Shown piece after piece: positions 1 to 7,287 of a stretch of DNA of 64,000 bases. The notes beneath the pieces were generated by a model. It was not told the DNA's origin. It saw only the letters and a list, made by a program, of their open reading frames with translations, and did not search any database. The position numbers and the translations under genes were made by a program. Numbering within the stretch: position 1 is the first letter of the stretch; each line of letters begins with the position of its first letter. Source of the DNA: Carboxylicivirga linearis (GTDB lineage: Bacteria; Bacteroidota; Bacteroidia; Bacteroidales; Marinilabiliaceae); contig NZ_JAGUCO010000021.1 of the NCBI RefSeq assembly GCF_018271995.1, positions 23,348-87,347 on the forward strand, read 5' to 3'.

Positions 1-1
1 G

Positions 2-202
2 TTGTCGGTTCAGGCATTTATCAATATGGGAGTGGCAGTGGGAGTTTTTCCTGTTACGGGGCAGCCTTTGCCTTTGGTTAGTATGGGAGGTACATCTACG
101 CTATTTACTTGTTTGGCTTTGGGTGCCATATTGAGTGTCAGCAGAAATAACATGAAGGAACGATCAGCCCTTGAGGTTGAAGAAAATATTGAAGAACAAT
201 GA
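2..202 (+). CDS. ftsW: FtsW, 3' end only (lipid II polymerase of the divisome)
   Basis: Only the last 66 or so codons lie in the window; the reading frame is open to the left edge. The segment contains the conserved SEDS-family C-terminal region (QAFINMGVAVGVFPVTGQPL followed by PLVSMGGTS), which is typical of FtsW/RodA/SpoVE. A short acidic cytoplasmic tail follows. FtsW is a multi-pass membrane glycosyltransferase that polymerises lipid II at the septum. Position directly before murG, with a 4-bp ATGA overlap, favours FtsW over RodA. The stop is at 200-202. Confidence 0.93.
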   Translation: MSVQAFINMGVAVGVFPVTGQPLPLVSMGGTSTLFTCLALGAILSVSRNNMKERSALEVEENIEEQ

Positions 203-1299
203 GTGAAATTAAAGTCATCATAAGTGGAGGCGGAACAGGAGGACATATATTTCCTGCTATTTCTATTGCTAATGCTGTAAAAGAAAAGCTTCCAAATGCT
301 AAAATTTTATTTGTTGGAGCACAAGGTAAGATGGAAATGGAGAAAGTGCCGGATGCGGGTTACGACATTGTTGGTTTGCCTGTTGCCGGGTTTCAGCGAA
401 AACTTACACTAAAGAATTTATCGTTCCCATTTAAATTGATTAAAAGTTTAAATAAAGCGCGTAAGGTTGTTAAAGATTTTAACCCTGATGTGGCAGTAGG
501 TGTTGGTGGTTATGCCAGTGGTCCTGTTCTTAGGGTGGCTTCCAATAATGGGGTTCCTTGTTTATTGCAAGAGCAGAATTCGTTTCCCGGCGTAACTAAT
601 CGTATCCTGTCTAAAAAAGCGGTCAAAATTTGTGTGGCTTATGACAAGATGGATCGATTTTTTGAGGCTGGAAAAATTATCCTGACTGGCAATCCGGTAA
701 GAGGGAATTTAATTTCATCAGTAGACAAAAAACAAGCAGCTGAATTTTGGAATCTAAGCGAAGATAAGAAGACTATTTTGGTGATTGGTGGAAGTTTAGG
801 GGCTAGATCGGTGAATAATGGTATATTGCATGGTATTGCTGATATGCCTGATGATTGTCAGATGATATGGCAAACAGGTAAATTTTATTTCGAAGAAATG
901 AAAACGGCTTTGCCTGAGAGTTTAAAAGATAAAGTAATTGTTACTGACTTTATCAGTCGGATGGACATGGCTTTTGCTATGGCTGATGTGGTGGTGTCGC
1001 GTGCTGGAGCTGGAACAATTTCGGAGTTAGCGATACTTGGTAAGCCTACCATTTTTGTGCCATCACCTAATGTGTCAGAAGATCATCAGACAAAAAATGC
1101 GATGGCACTCGTTGAAAAAGAAGCTGCGATATTGGTAAGGGATAGTGATGTGAATGCAATTGTACACGAAGCGTCTGTTTTAGCTATGGATGAGGTTAAA
1201 TTAAAGCAATTGTCAGAAAATATCAATCAATTGGCAAAGCCAGAGGCAGCCATAGATATAGCAAATGAAGTAATAAAGTTAGCACAAAGTAAGAAGTAA
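199..1299 (+). CDS. murG: UDP-GlcNAc:undecaprenyl-PP-MurNAc-pentapeptide GlcNAc transferase
   Basis: MurG adds GlcNAc to lipid I to make lipid II on the inner face of the membrane. The 366-residue protein has the family's N-terminal glycine-rich loop (GGGTGGHIFPAI, about residues 10-21). The C-terminal UDP-GlcNAc-binding half has GGSLGAR near residue 197 and a SRAGAGTISEL segment near 268. Length is normal. The ATG overlaps the ftsW stop (ATGA) and the murC ATG follows the stop directly, so translational coupling in the division and cell-wall operon is likely. Confidence 0.97.
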   Translation: MSEIKVIISGGGTGGHIFPAISIANAVKEKLPNAKILFVGAQGKMEMEKVPDAGYDIVGLPVAGFQRKLTLKNLSFPFKLIKSLNKARKVVKDFNPDVAVGVGGYASGPVLRVASNNGVPCLLQEQNSFPGVTNRILSKKAVKICVAYDKMDRFFEAGKIILTGNPVRGNLISSVDKKQAAEFWNLSEDKKTILVIGGSLGARSVNNGILHGIADMPDDCQMIWQTGKFYFEEMKTALPESLKDKVIVTDFISRMDMAFAMADVVVSRAGAGTISELAILGKPTIFVPSPNVSEDHQTKNAMALVEKEAAILVRDSDVNAIVHEASVLAMDEVKLKQLSENINQLAKPEAAIDIANEVIKLAQSKK

Positions 1300-2688
1300 A
1301 TGCTGAAGTTGGATGATATAAAAAGTGTGTATTTCATCGGAATTGGTGGAATTGGAATGAGTGCGTTGGCCCGTTTTTTTAAACAACAAGGGAAAAATGT
1401 GGCTGGATATGACAAAACATCAACTGCATTAACTTCAACTTTAATTAACGAAGGTATAGGGGTAAGCTTTCAGGATGATGTAAATAACATTCCAGACAGT
1501 TTTAAGGATCAATCCAATTGTTTGGTAGTTTATACCCCAGCTGTCCCTGTCGGACATGGTGAATTGAACTATTATAGACAAAACAATTTTCAGGTTAAGA
1601 AAAGGGCTGAAGTGTTAGGTTTGTTAACTCGTGGAATGGAAGGAATATGTGTGGCAGGTACACATGGGAAAACTACCATATCAAGTATGACAGCTCATCT
1701 AATGAGGCAGTCTCTGGTTGGTTGTAATGCTTTCCTTGGTGGAATTACACGTAATTATTCGACTAATTTCTTGCATGATGATGCATCTTCATATGTGGTG
1801 ATGGAAGCGGATGAGTTTGATCGTTCGTTTTTGCAGTTAACTCCACACCTGGCATTGATTTCAGCTATGGATGCTGATCATCTGGATATATATGGTGACG
1901 CATCAAAGGTATATGAAGCATTTAATCAGTTTGTGCAGTTGATTAACCCGGGTGGAGCTTTGTTACATAAAGAAGGTCTTCCTGTGGAATTACCTGATGA
2001 AGATGTGGAAGTGTTTACCTATTCTGCTAAGGAAGAGGGTGATTTTTATCCTTTTAATCTAAAGCAAGTTGACGGTATCTATCAATTCAATCTTAAGACT
2101 CCATTTGGGAAGATAATGAAATTACAAATGGGGGTGCCCGGAATGGTGAATGTTGAAAATGCTGTTGGGGCAATTGGATTGGCTCTTTTAGCGGGAGTTG
2201 AAGAAGATGAAATTCGAAAAGCCCTACCTGAATTTCAAGGCATAAAACGAAGATTTGAATATCGTATTCGAGAGGATAATTTAATTTATATCGATGATTA
2301 TGCACATCATCCTGAGGAAATTAATGCAACGGTTTCTTCGGTAAGAGCTATTTATCCAAATAAAAAAATAACGGTTGTTTTTCAGCCGCATTTATATACC
2401 CGCACAAAGGATTTTGCCGATGAGTTTGCGAAGGCATTAGATCAGTGCGATAGGGTTTACTTGTTGGATATTTATCCGGCAAGGGAAGAGCCAATTGATG
2501 GCGTATCTTCAAAAATGATTGCAGACAGAATGCAATTACAACATGTTAAGTTGTTGAATTATGATGACTTGTTGTTAGATATGAAAAAGAATGTTCCGGA
2601 GGTGGTATTAACTCTTGGAGCGGGCGATATAGATAGGCTTACAGAAGATTTAGAAAAGCAATTGAAGCAATTCATCCGAATTAAATAG
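1300..2688 (+). CDS. murC: UDP-N-acetylmuramate--L-alanine ligase
   Basis: MurC is the cytosolic ATP-dependent ligase that adds L-Ala to UDP-MurNAc. The N-terminal Rossmann-like domain begins with IGIGGIGMSALARFF. The ATP-binding loop GTHGKTTISSM sits near residue 119, and EADEFDRSFL, DADHLD and DDYAHHPEEI are the usual central and C-terminal Mur-ligase motifs. At 462 residues it is full length. The ATG abuts the murG stop with no spacer, which is tight operon packing. Nothing unusual was seen. Confidence 0.97.
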   Translation: MLKLDDIKSVYFIGIGGIGMSALARFFKQQGKNVAGYDKTSTALTSTLINEGIGVSFQDDVNNIPDSFKDQSNCLVVYTPAVPVGHGELNYYRQNNFQVKKRAEVLGLLTRGMEGICVAGTHGKTTISSMTAHLMRQSLVGCNAFLGGITRNYSTNFLHDDASSYVVMEADEFDRSFLQLTPHLALISAMDADHLDIYGDASKVYEAFNQFVQLINPGGALLHKEGLPVELPDEDVEVFTYSAKEEGDFYPFNLKQVDGIYQFNLKTPFGKIMKLQMGVPGMVNVENAVGAIGLALLAGVEEDEIRKALPEFQGIKRRFEYRIREDNLIYIDDYAHHPEEINATVSSVRAIYPNKKITVVFQPHLYTRTKDFADEFAKALDQCDRVYLLDIYPAREEPIDGVSSKMIADRMQLQHVKLLNYDDLLLDMKKNVPEVVLTLGAGDIDRLTEDLEKQLKQFIRIK

Positions 2689-2783
2689 GTGTTTAGCAAA
2701 TTGTTAATAACTATTGCCTATAATTGAGTATAAAAAATGCTGAAAAAGTTATATTTAAACGGTTTAATGGGCTTTTTGAGAAT

Positions 2784-3512
2784 ATGAAGAAGTGGAAAAA
2801 CATACTTTTGATTGTGGTAGTGGCTATTTATTTCCCTATCATATTTTCATTTGTATCTGTGGGGAAAAGTCAAAGGGTTTGTGGAGAGATTGTTCCGGCT
2901 ATCTGTGATAGCATACAAAACCGGTTTATCAGCAGAGATGAGATAACTGATATTGCTCTGGAAAAATACCCGGGCATCTTAGGTCGAAAAATCAATGAGA
3001 TAAACTGTGAGGATATGGAGATATTCTTCAGAAAACATCCAGCCATAGAAAATTGCGAAGTGTACTTCACATATGGAGGTGCGCTTCATATTGATATATC
3101 TCAACGAGAACCTATGTTGCGTGTTTTTGAAGGTAATTCATCTTATTACCTTGATACCAATGGTAAAAAGATGCCTTTGTTTAAAAAGCACACTGCACAT
3201 AGCCTGGTAGCTAACGGTTATATCAATAGGGTAGAATCGATGAATGATTTGGTTAGCCTGGCACAGGCCATCAATAATGATTCATTTTTAAAAGCCCAAA
3301 TTGAGCAGGTTTATGTTGATGAAAAAGGAGAATTTGTTTTAGTACCTCGGGTAGGTGATCATTTGATTGAGTTCGGAGGTATTGATAGAATGAATGAGAA
3401 ATTCAGAAACCTGAAAGCTTTATATAAAACGGGATGGGATGCCCGTGAATGGAATTTGTATAAAAAAGTCAACTTAAAGTATAAAGGACAAGTCGTTTGC
3501 ACAAAAGCATAG
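2784..3512 (+). CDS. ftsQ: FtsQ-type division protein
   Basis: A bitopic membrane protein: a short cytoplasmic start (MKKWKN), one hydrophobic helix (about residues 7-26) and a periplasmic region. The early periplasmic stretch has a POTRA-like pattern (FISRDEI, then PAIENCEVYF), and an FtsQ/DivIB-like beta domain follows. FtsQ links the early and late divisome. Sequence conservation is low, so the call rests largely on topology and on position between murC and ftsA. An in-frame TTG at 2724 would add 20 polar residues. The ATG at 2784 gives a more typical start and is preferred. ftsA begins 4 bp after the stop. Confidence 0.87.
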   Translation: MKKWKNILLIVVVAIYFPIIFSFVSVGKSQRVCGEIVPAICDSIQNRFISRDEITDIALEKYPGILGRKINEINCEDMEIFFRKHPAIENCEVYFTYGGALHIDISQREPMLRVFEGNSSYYLDTNGKKMPLFKKHTAHSLVANGYINRVESMNDLVSLAQAINNDSFLKAQIEQVYVDEKGEFVLVPRVGDHLIEFGGIDRMNEKFRNLKALYKTGWDAREWNLYKKVNLKYKGQVVCTKA

Positions 3513-3516
3513 TTGT

Positions 3517-4857
3517 ATGAATCAAGAACCTAACATTATTGCAGCCATCGATATTGGTACCACAAAGATTGTTGCCATTGTAGGACGTAAAACGGAAGAA
3601 GGAAAGCTTCGGTTGTTGGGCATGGAGCAAGTGCCATCAATAGGTGTGAAGCGTGGAGTTGTATTGAATATTGATGAAACAGTAGCTTCCATTAAGAAGG
3701 TTATAGCTAAAATTGAGCAGAAACTGGATATTACCCTTACCGAAGTGTTTGTAGGTATTGCAGGTCAACACATCAAAAGTATGAGAAACCGCGCCTATCG
3801 TTTTATCGAGAATGGTTTTGAAATTAACCAGCGCGATGTTGACCAGCTATTTGATGATAACTATAAAATTCCGGTGGATGCAGGCGAAAAAATCATGCAT
3901 GTTATTCCGCAAGATTATATTGTGGATAATGAAACCGGCGTAAAGAACCCGGTAGGTATGTCCGGACGACGATTGGAAGGTAATTTTCATATCGTACTGG
4001 GGCGTATTGCATCTGTTAAAAACATTGAGAAGTGTATACATAGAGTGGCATTGCAACTTAACGACTTGATTCTTGAGCCGCTAGCATCTTCAAAAAGTGT
4101 ATTGACCGAAGAAGAAAAAGAAGCCGGAGTGGTACTGGTCGACATTGGTGGTGGTACAACTGATGTGGCTGTGTTTTACGATGGCATAATTCGTCATACA
4201 GCAGTTATTCCTTTTGGAGGCAATGTTGTTACTTCAGATATTAAAGAAGGCTGTTCAGTACTTTACAAACAGGCAGAATCATTAAAAGTACAATTTGGTT
4301 CGGCAATTGGCGATAGCGCTCGTGAAGATATGGTGGTAACCATTCCGGGTGTTGCTGGTTGGGAGCCTAAAGAAATATCATTTAAAAGTCTGGCATACAT
4401 TATTCAGGCTCGAATGGAAGAAATCATCGATTACATCCTGTTTCAGATAGAAAGTTCAGGTTGCTACGATAAGCTGGGAGCTGGTATTGTGCTTACTGGC
4501 GGAGGATCGTTATTAAAAGATTTGCCTCAATTAATGAAGTACCGAACTGGACTGGATGTACGAATGGGATTACCTGATCGTTTTGTAGAAGGTGATTTGC
4601 CCGAAATGGCTCATCTGCCTAACTTTTCTACCAGTATTGGTTTGGTCTTAAGTGCAATGGAGCGTCCAAAGCGTAAAATTATCGAACCTGAGTTGTTTGG
4701 TGATGTAGAACCTAGGAATGAAAAGAACCAGGCTAAAAATAATGTAAAGCGCGAGAAGCCTAAGAAAGAAAAAAATAGCTACATGACCGGAAACCTGTTT
4801 AGTGGTTTGCAGAAAAAGATAGAAACCATCTTTGATGAGAAAGATGTTGAAATGTAG
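3517..4857 (+). CDS. ftsA: Cell division protein FtsA
   Basis: Actin-fold ATPase that tethers FtsZ to the membrane. The N-terminal phosphate-1 motif (AAIDIGTTKIVAIVG, about residues 9-23), the SHS2 1C region, the phosphate-2 motif (VLVDIGGGTTDVAVF, near 205) and the adenosine motif (GIVLTGGGSLLKDL, near 325) are all present. A Lys/Glu-rich linker near 405-430 leads to a C-terminal segment (SGLQKKIETIFDE) that looks like the amphipathic membrane-targeting helix. Length 446 is slightly long for FtsA but usual in Bacteroidota. It lies in the ftsQ-ftsA-ftsZ order. Confidence 0.97.
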   Translation: MNQEPNIIAAIDIGTTKIVAIVGRKTEEGKLRLLGMEQVPSIGVKRGVVLNIDETVASIKKVIAKIEQKLDITLTEVFVGIAGQHIKSMRNRAYRFIENGFEINQRDVDQLFDDNYKIPVDAGEKIMHVIPQDYIVDNETGVKNPVGMSGRRLEGNFHIVLGRIASVKNIEKCIHRVALQLNDLILEPLASSKSVLTEEEKEAGVVLVDIGGGTTDVAVFYDGIIRHTAVIPFGGNVVTSDIKEGCSVLYKQAESLKVQFGSAIGDSAREDMVVTIPGVAGWEPKEISFKSLAYIIQARMEEIIDYILFQIESSGCYDKLGAGIVLTGGGSLLKDLPQLMKYRTGLDVRMGLPDRFVEGDLPEMAHLPNFSTSIGLVLSAMERPKRKIIEPELFGDVEPRNEKNQAKNNVKREKPKKEKNSYMTGNLFSGLQKKIETIFDEKDVEM

Positions 4858-4878
4858 AGTTGATTAAAAAGGACGGAA

Positions 4879-6369
4879 ATGAGTGAAGATTTGATGAATT
4901 TCGATATACCTCAGGATAATTCCTCAATCATTAAAGTAATTGGTGTTGGAGGAGGTGGAAGCAATGCCGTCAACTACATGTATGGTTTAGGTATCAAAGA
5001 TGTAAGTTTTGTGGTGTGTAATACCGATGCTCAGGCATTAGAGAATAGTCCTATTCCTGTAAAAATTCAGTTGGGCGAGTCACTTACTGAAGGACGTGGT
5101 GCCGGTAACCGCCCGGACAAAGGACGTGAGGCCGCCATTGAAAATCTGGAAGATGTAGTTACAGTATTAGAAAATAATACAAAAATGGTATTTGTTACTG
5201 CCGGTATGGGTGGAGGAACAGGTACCGGAGCAGCACCTATTATAGCCCAAAAAGCTAAGGAATTAGGCATTTTAACTGTGGGTATTGTTACCATTCCGTT
5301 TCGCTTTGAAGGAAAATTACGAATCAATCAGGCATTGGATGGCATTGCCGAAATGGAAAAGAATGTTGATTCGTTGTTAATCATCAATAATGAAAGGTTG
5401 CGGGAGATGTTTGGCGATTTAAAATTGTCGAATGCTTTCTCAAAGGCCGATGATGTTTTGGCTACAGCAGCTAAAGGTATTGCTGAAATAATTACGGTTC
5501 ATGGCTATATAAACGTCGACTTTGCCGATGTTGAAACAGTAATGAAAAATAGTGGTGTGGCTATTATGGGATCGGCTTATGCTGAGGGAGCAACACGTGC
5601 TATAGATGCCATACAGGCTTCGTTGGAGTCTCCTTTATTGAATAATAATGATATTAGAGGAGCGAAAAATATACTGCTTAATATTACGTCGGGTAGCGAT
5701 GAAGTTACCATGGATGAGGTAGGTGAGATTACCGATTATGTGCAAGATGTGGTGGGCGAAAGTGCTTCTATCATTTGGGGTACAGGTAATGATGATACAA
5801 TGGAAGGACAGGTTTGTGTAACCATTATAGCTACCGGTTTTGTGTCCGGACAGCTGATTGAGCATCAGGAAAAAAAGAAAGAAGAAGCCGTTACTCGTTT
5901 TTCACTGGACGAAAATGGTGATATTATTGATAGTCAAAAAGAAGAACCGACTGCTTTTGAATTGGATGATGAAGAGAGTGAAAGGGTGATTGATTTTGAG
6001 TTAATCGAAAAGCAAAAGCAACAACGAATAGAAAAGTATTATAAGCCTATTGTTCCGCAAGCTAATAAATCACCCGAGGTTGAGAAGTTTCAGTTGGATG
6101 ATACCTTTGAAAGTGCTGGCTCTATAGAGCAAAATAATGCCTATGGCTATCGAAGAATTCAGCTTACTCAGGAGGAGATGGAAGATGAGCGTATGATAGA
6201 GCAATTAGAAAATGTTCCTGCCTATAAACGCAAGCAGATGGGCGAAGGTAATCCTAAGCCTGAAGTGAAGCAACAATCGCAGGTGAGTCGATTCTCTTTA
6301 TCAGATGATTCAAAGAACGGACCGCGCATTAGTCGCGATAATCCATATTTACATGATAATGTTGATTAA
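4879..6369 (+). CDS. ftsZ: Cell division protein FtsZ
   Basis: Tubulin-like GTPase that forms the Z ring. The N-terminal glycine loop VIGVGGGGSNAVNYM, the GTP signature GGGTGTGAAP (near residue 112) and the T7-loop region (NVDFADVETVM) are present. After the globular core, from about residue 320, there is a long acidic and Gln-rich linker of about 150 residues and a basic/Asn-rich tail (ISRDNPYLHDN) where FtsA contact is expected. The long linker is typical of Bacteroidota. A purine-rich AAAAAGGACGGA precedes the ATG. It is followed after 11 bp by the yqeY gene. Confidence 0.98.
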   Translation: MSEDLMNFDIPQDNSSIIKVIGVGGGGSNAVNYMYGLGIKDVSFVVCNTDAQALENSPIPVKIQLGESLTEGRGAGNRPDKGREAAIENLEDVVTVLENNTKMVFVTAGMGGGTGTGAAPIIAQKAKELGILTVGIVTIPFRFEGKLRINQALDGIAEMEKNVDSLLIINNERLREMFGDLKLSNAFSKADDVLATAAKGIAEIITVHGYINVDFADVETVMKNSGVAIMGSAYAEGATRAIDAIQASLESPLLNNNDIRGAKNILLNITSGSDEVTMDEVGEITDYVQDVVGESASIIWGTGNDDTMEGQVCVTIIATGFVSGQLIEHQEKKKEEAVTRFSLDENGDIIDSQKEEPTAFELDDEESERVIDFELIEKQKQQRIEKYYKPIVPQANKSPEVEKFQLDDTFESAGSIEQNNAYGYRRIQLTQEEMEDERMIEQLENVPAYKRKQMGEGNPKPEVKQQSQVSRFSLSDDSKNGPRISRDNPYLHDNVD

Positions 6370-6380
6370 ATAATAAGAAA

Positions 6381-6830
6381 ATGAGTTTAGAAGTAACACT
6401 TAACAATGATATTAAAGAAGCCATGAAGGCAAAAGACCGTGTGCGTCTCGAAGCTTTACGTGGTGTGAAAAAAGAAGTTCTGGAAGCTAAAACGGCTAAA
6501 GGTGGAGGTGGTGAACTGGATGATACAGCCATTGTAAAAATTATTCAAAAAATGGTGAAGCAGCGTAAGGATGCAGCAGCATTATATAAAGAACAAAATC
6601 GTGAGGATTTAGCTGAAAAAGAATTGGAAGAAGTGGTAGCTATTTCGGGTTATTTACCAGCTCAAATGAGTAAAGACGAGCTAACTGCAGCTGTGAAGGC
6701 AATTATTGAAAAAACAGGTGCTACCTCGATGAAAGAAATGGGAAAAGTAATGGGTGTTGCATCTAAAGAATTAGCTGGTAAAGCGGATGGAAAAGATATT
6801 TCTGCAGTAGTTAAAGAGCTGTTAGGATAG
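6381..6830 (+). CDS. GatB/YqeY domain protein
   Basis: A stand-alone YqeY-type protein of 149 residues, related to the C-terminal tRNA-binding tail domain of the amidotransferase subunit GatB. The helical N-terminal part contains LEALRGVKKEVLEAK. The C-terminal QMSKDELTAAVKAIIEKTGA and GKVMGVASKELAGKADGK match the family's two halves. Its molecular role is not firmly established; an involvement in tRNA or aminoacylation quality control is inferred from the domain. It sits 11 bp after ftsZ and ends before a strong hairpin terminator, so it is probably the last gene of the division operon. Confidence 0.9.
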   Translation: MSLEVTLNNDIKEAMKAKDRVRLEALRGVKKEVLEAKTAKGGGGELDDTAIVKIIQKMVKQRKDAAALYKEQNREDLAEKELEEVVAISGYLPAQMSKDELTAAVKAIIEKTGATSMKEMGKVMGVASKELAGKADGKDISAVVKELLG

Positions 6831-6854
6831 TATCAGTTTATATTATAGTAAGAG

Positions 6855-6885
6855 CCGGGTTCTGCATCGAATCCGGTTTTTTTTT
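6855..6885 (+). terminator. Rho-independent terminator after yqeY
   Basis: Stem CCGGGTTC / GAATCCGG (6855-6862 and 6869-6876, one G-T wobble) is followed by nine T residues at 6877-6885. It lies 25 bp after the yqeY stop and closes the division/cell-wall operon. Confidence 0.88.
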
Positions 6886-7203
6886 GTGAAAAAAATACCA
6901 ATATGGCTTAATTATTCCTTTATGGTTTATAGAGCTGGTTACATATGGTGTAGAGGTATCTCTATAATGTTAAGAGGTGGTTATATGGGCCATAAAGGTA
7001 TCTGTATAGTTTATAAAGGTAGTTACATAAGTCATAAAGGTATCTCTATAATGTCTAGAGATAGTTTTATAAGCTTTAAAGGTATTTGTGTCGGCTTTAA
7101 AGGTAGTTACATAAGTTATAAAAGTATCTCTATGGTGTTTAGAGATGGTTTTATCGGCATTGAAGATATCTATATAGCTTATAAAACTAGTTACATAAAG
7201 TAA
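6886..7203 (+). CDS. Possible heptad-repeat ORF of 105 codons (doubtful gene)
   Basis: An open frame of exactly 15 seven-residue units with the pattern K/R-G-x-Y/I-x-I-x, for example KGSYISH, KGISIMS, RDSFISF, KGICVGF. The frame follows from the 21-bp tandem array described separately. The only early start is GTG at 6886, directly after the T-tract of the upstream terminator; the next is ATG at 6922. No ribosome-binding site or promoter is evident. One further 21-bp unit continues beyond the TAA at 7201-7203. It could be a small repetitive peptide (alternating hydrophobic/polar, beta-prone) or a minisatellite that happens to stay open because 21 is a multiple of three. I do not recognise the family. 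Confidence 0.25.
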   Translation: MKKIPIWLNYSFMVYRAGYIWCRGISIMLRGGYMGHKGICIVYKGSYISHKGISIMSRDSFISFKGICVGFKGSYISYKSISMVFRDGFIGIEDIYIAYKTSYIK

Positions 7204-7224
7204 AAAGGTGGTCTCTGTAAGTTT
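6931..7224. repeat. Tandem array: 14 x 21-bp units in 84-bp higher-order repeats
   Basis: Units start every 21 bp from 6931 to 7204. Four unit types recur in the order A-B-C-D with an 84-bp period (6931-7014, 7015-7098, 7099-7182, then A and B again at 7183-7224). Type A units read like AAAGGTAGTTACATAAGT, type B AAAGGTATCTCTATAATG, type C AGAGATAGTTTTATAAGC and type D AAAGGTATTTGTGTCGGC. Two weaker units may precede 6931. The array is boxed between two terminators and shares no similarity with its neighbours. Confidence 0.93.
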
Positions 7225-7239
7225 TGGTGCGGATACAAA

Positions 7240-7266
7240 AAAAGCAGAGCTGTAAACTCTGCTTTT
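7240..7266. terminator. Bidirectional terminator between the repeat array and ppiD
   Basis: Perfect 10-bp inverted repeat AAAAGCAGAG (7240-7249) / CTCTGCTTTT (7257-7266), A-rich on the left and T-rich on the right. It lies 21 bp downstream of the minus-strand PPIase gene and so ends the envelope operon. It would also stop any plus-strand transcript of the repeat array. Confidence 0.85.
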
Positions 7267-7287
7267 AATATATAGGATTGATTAATT

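Noticed and set aside
2724..2783. TTG start extending FtsQ by 20 residues
   Set aside because: The extension is polar and unlike FtsQ starts; the ATG at 2784 puts a short basic segment directly before the membrane helix.
6931..7224. CRISPR array
   Set aside because: The units are contiguous with no unique spacers, and no cas gene is present.
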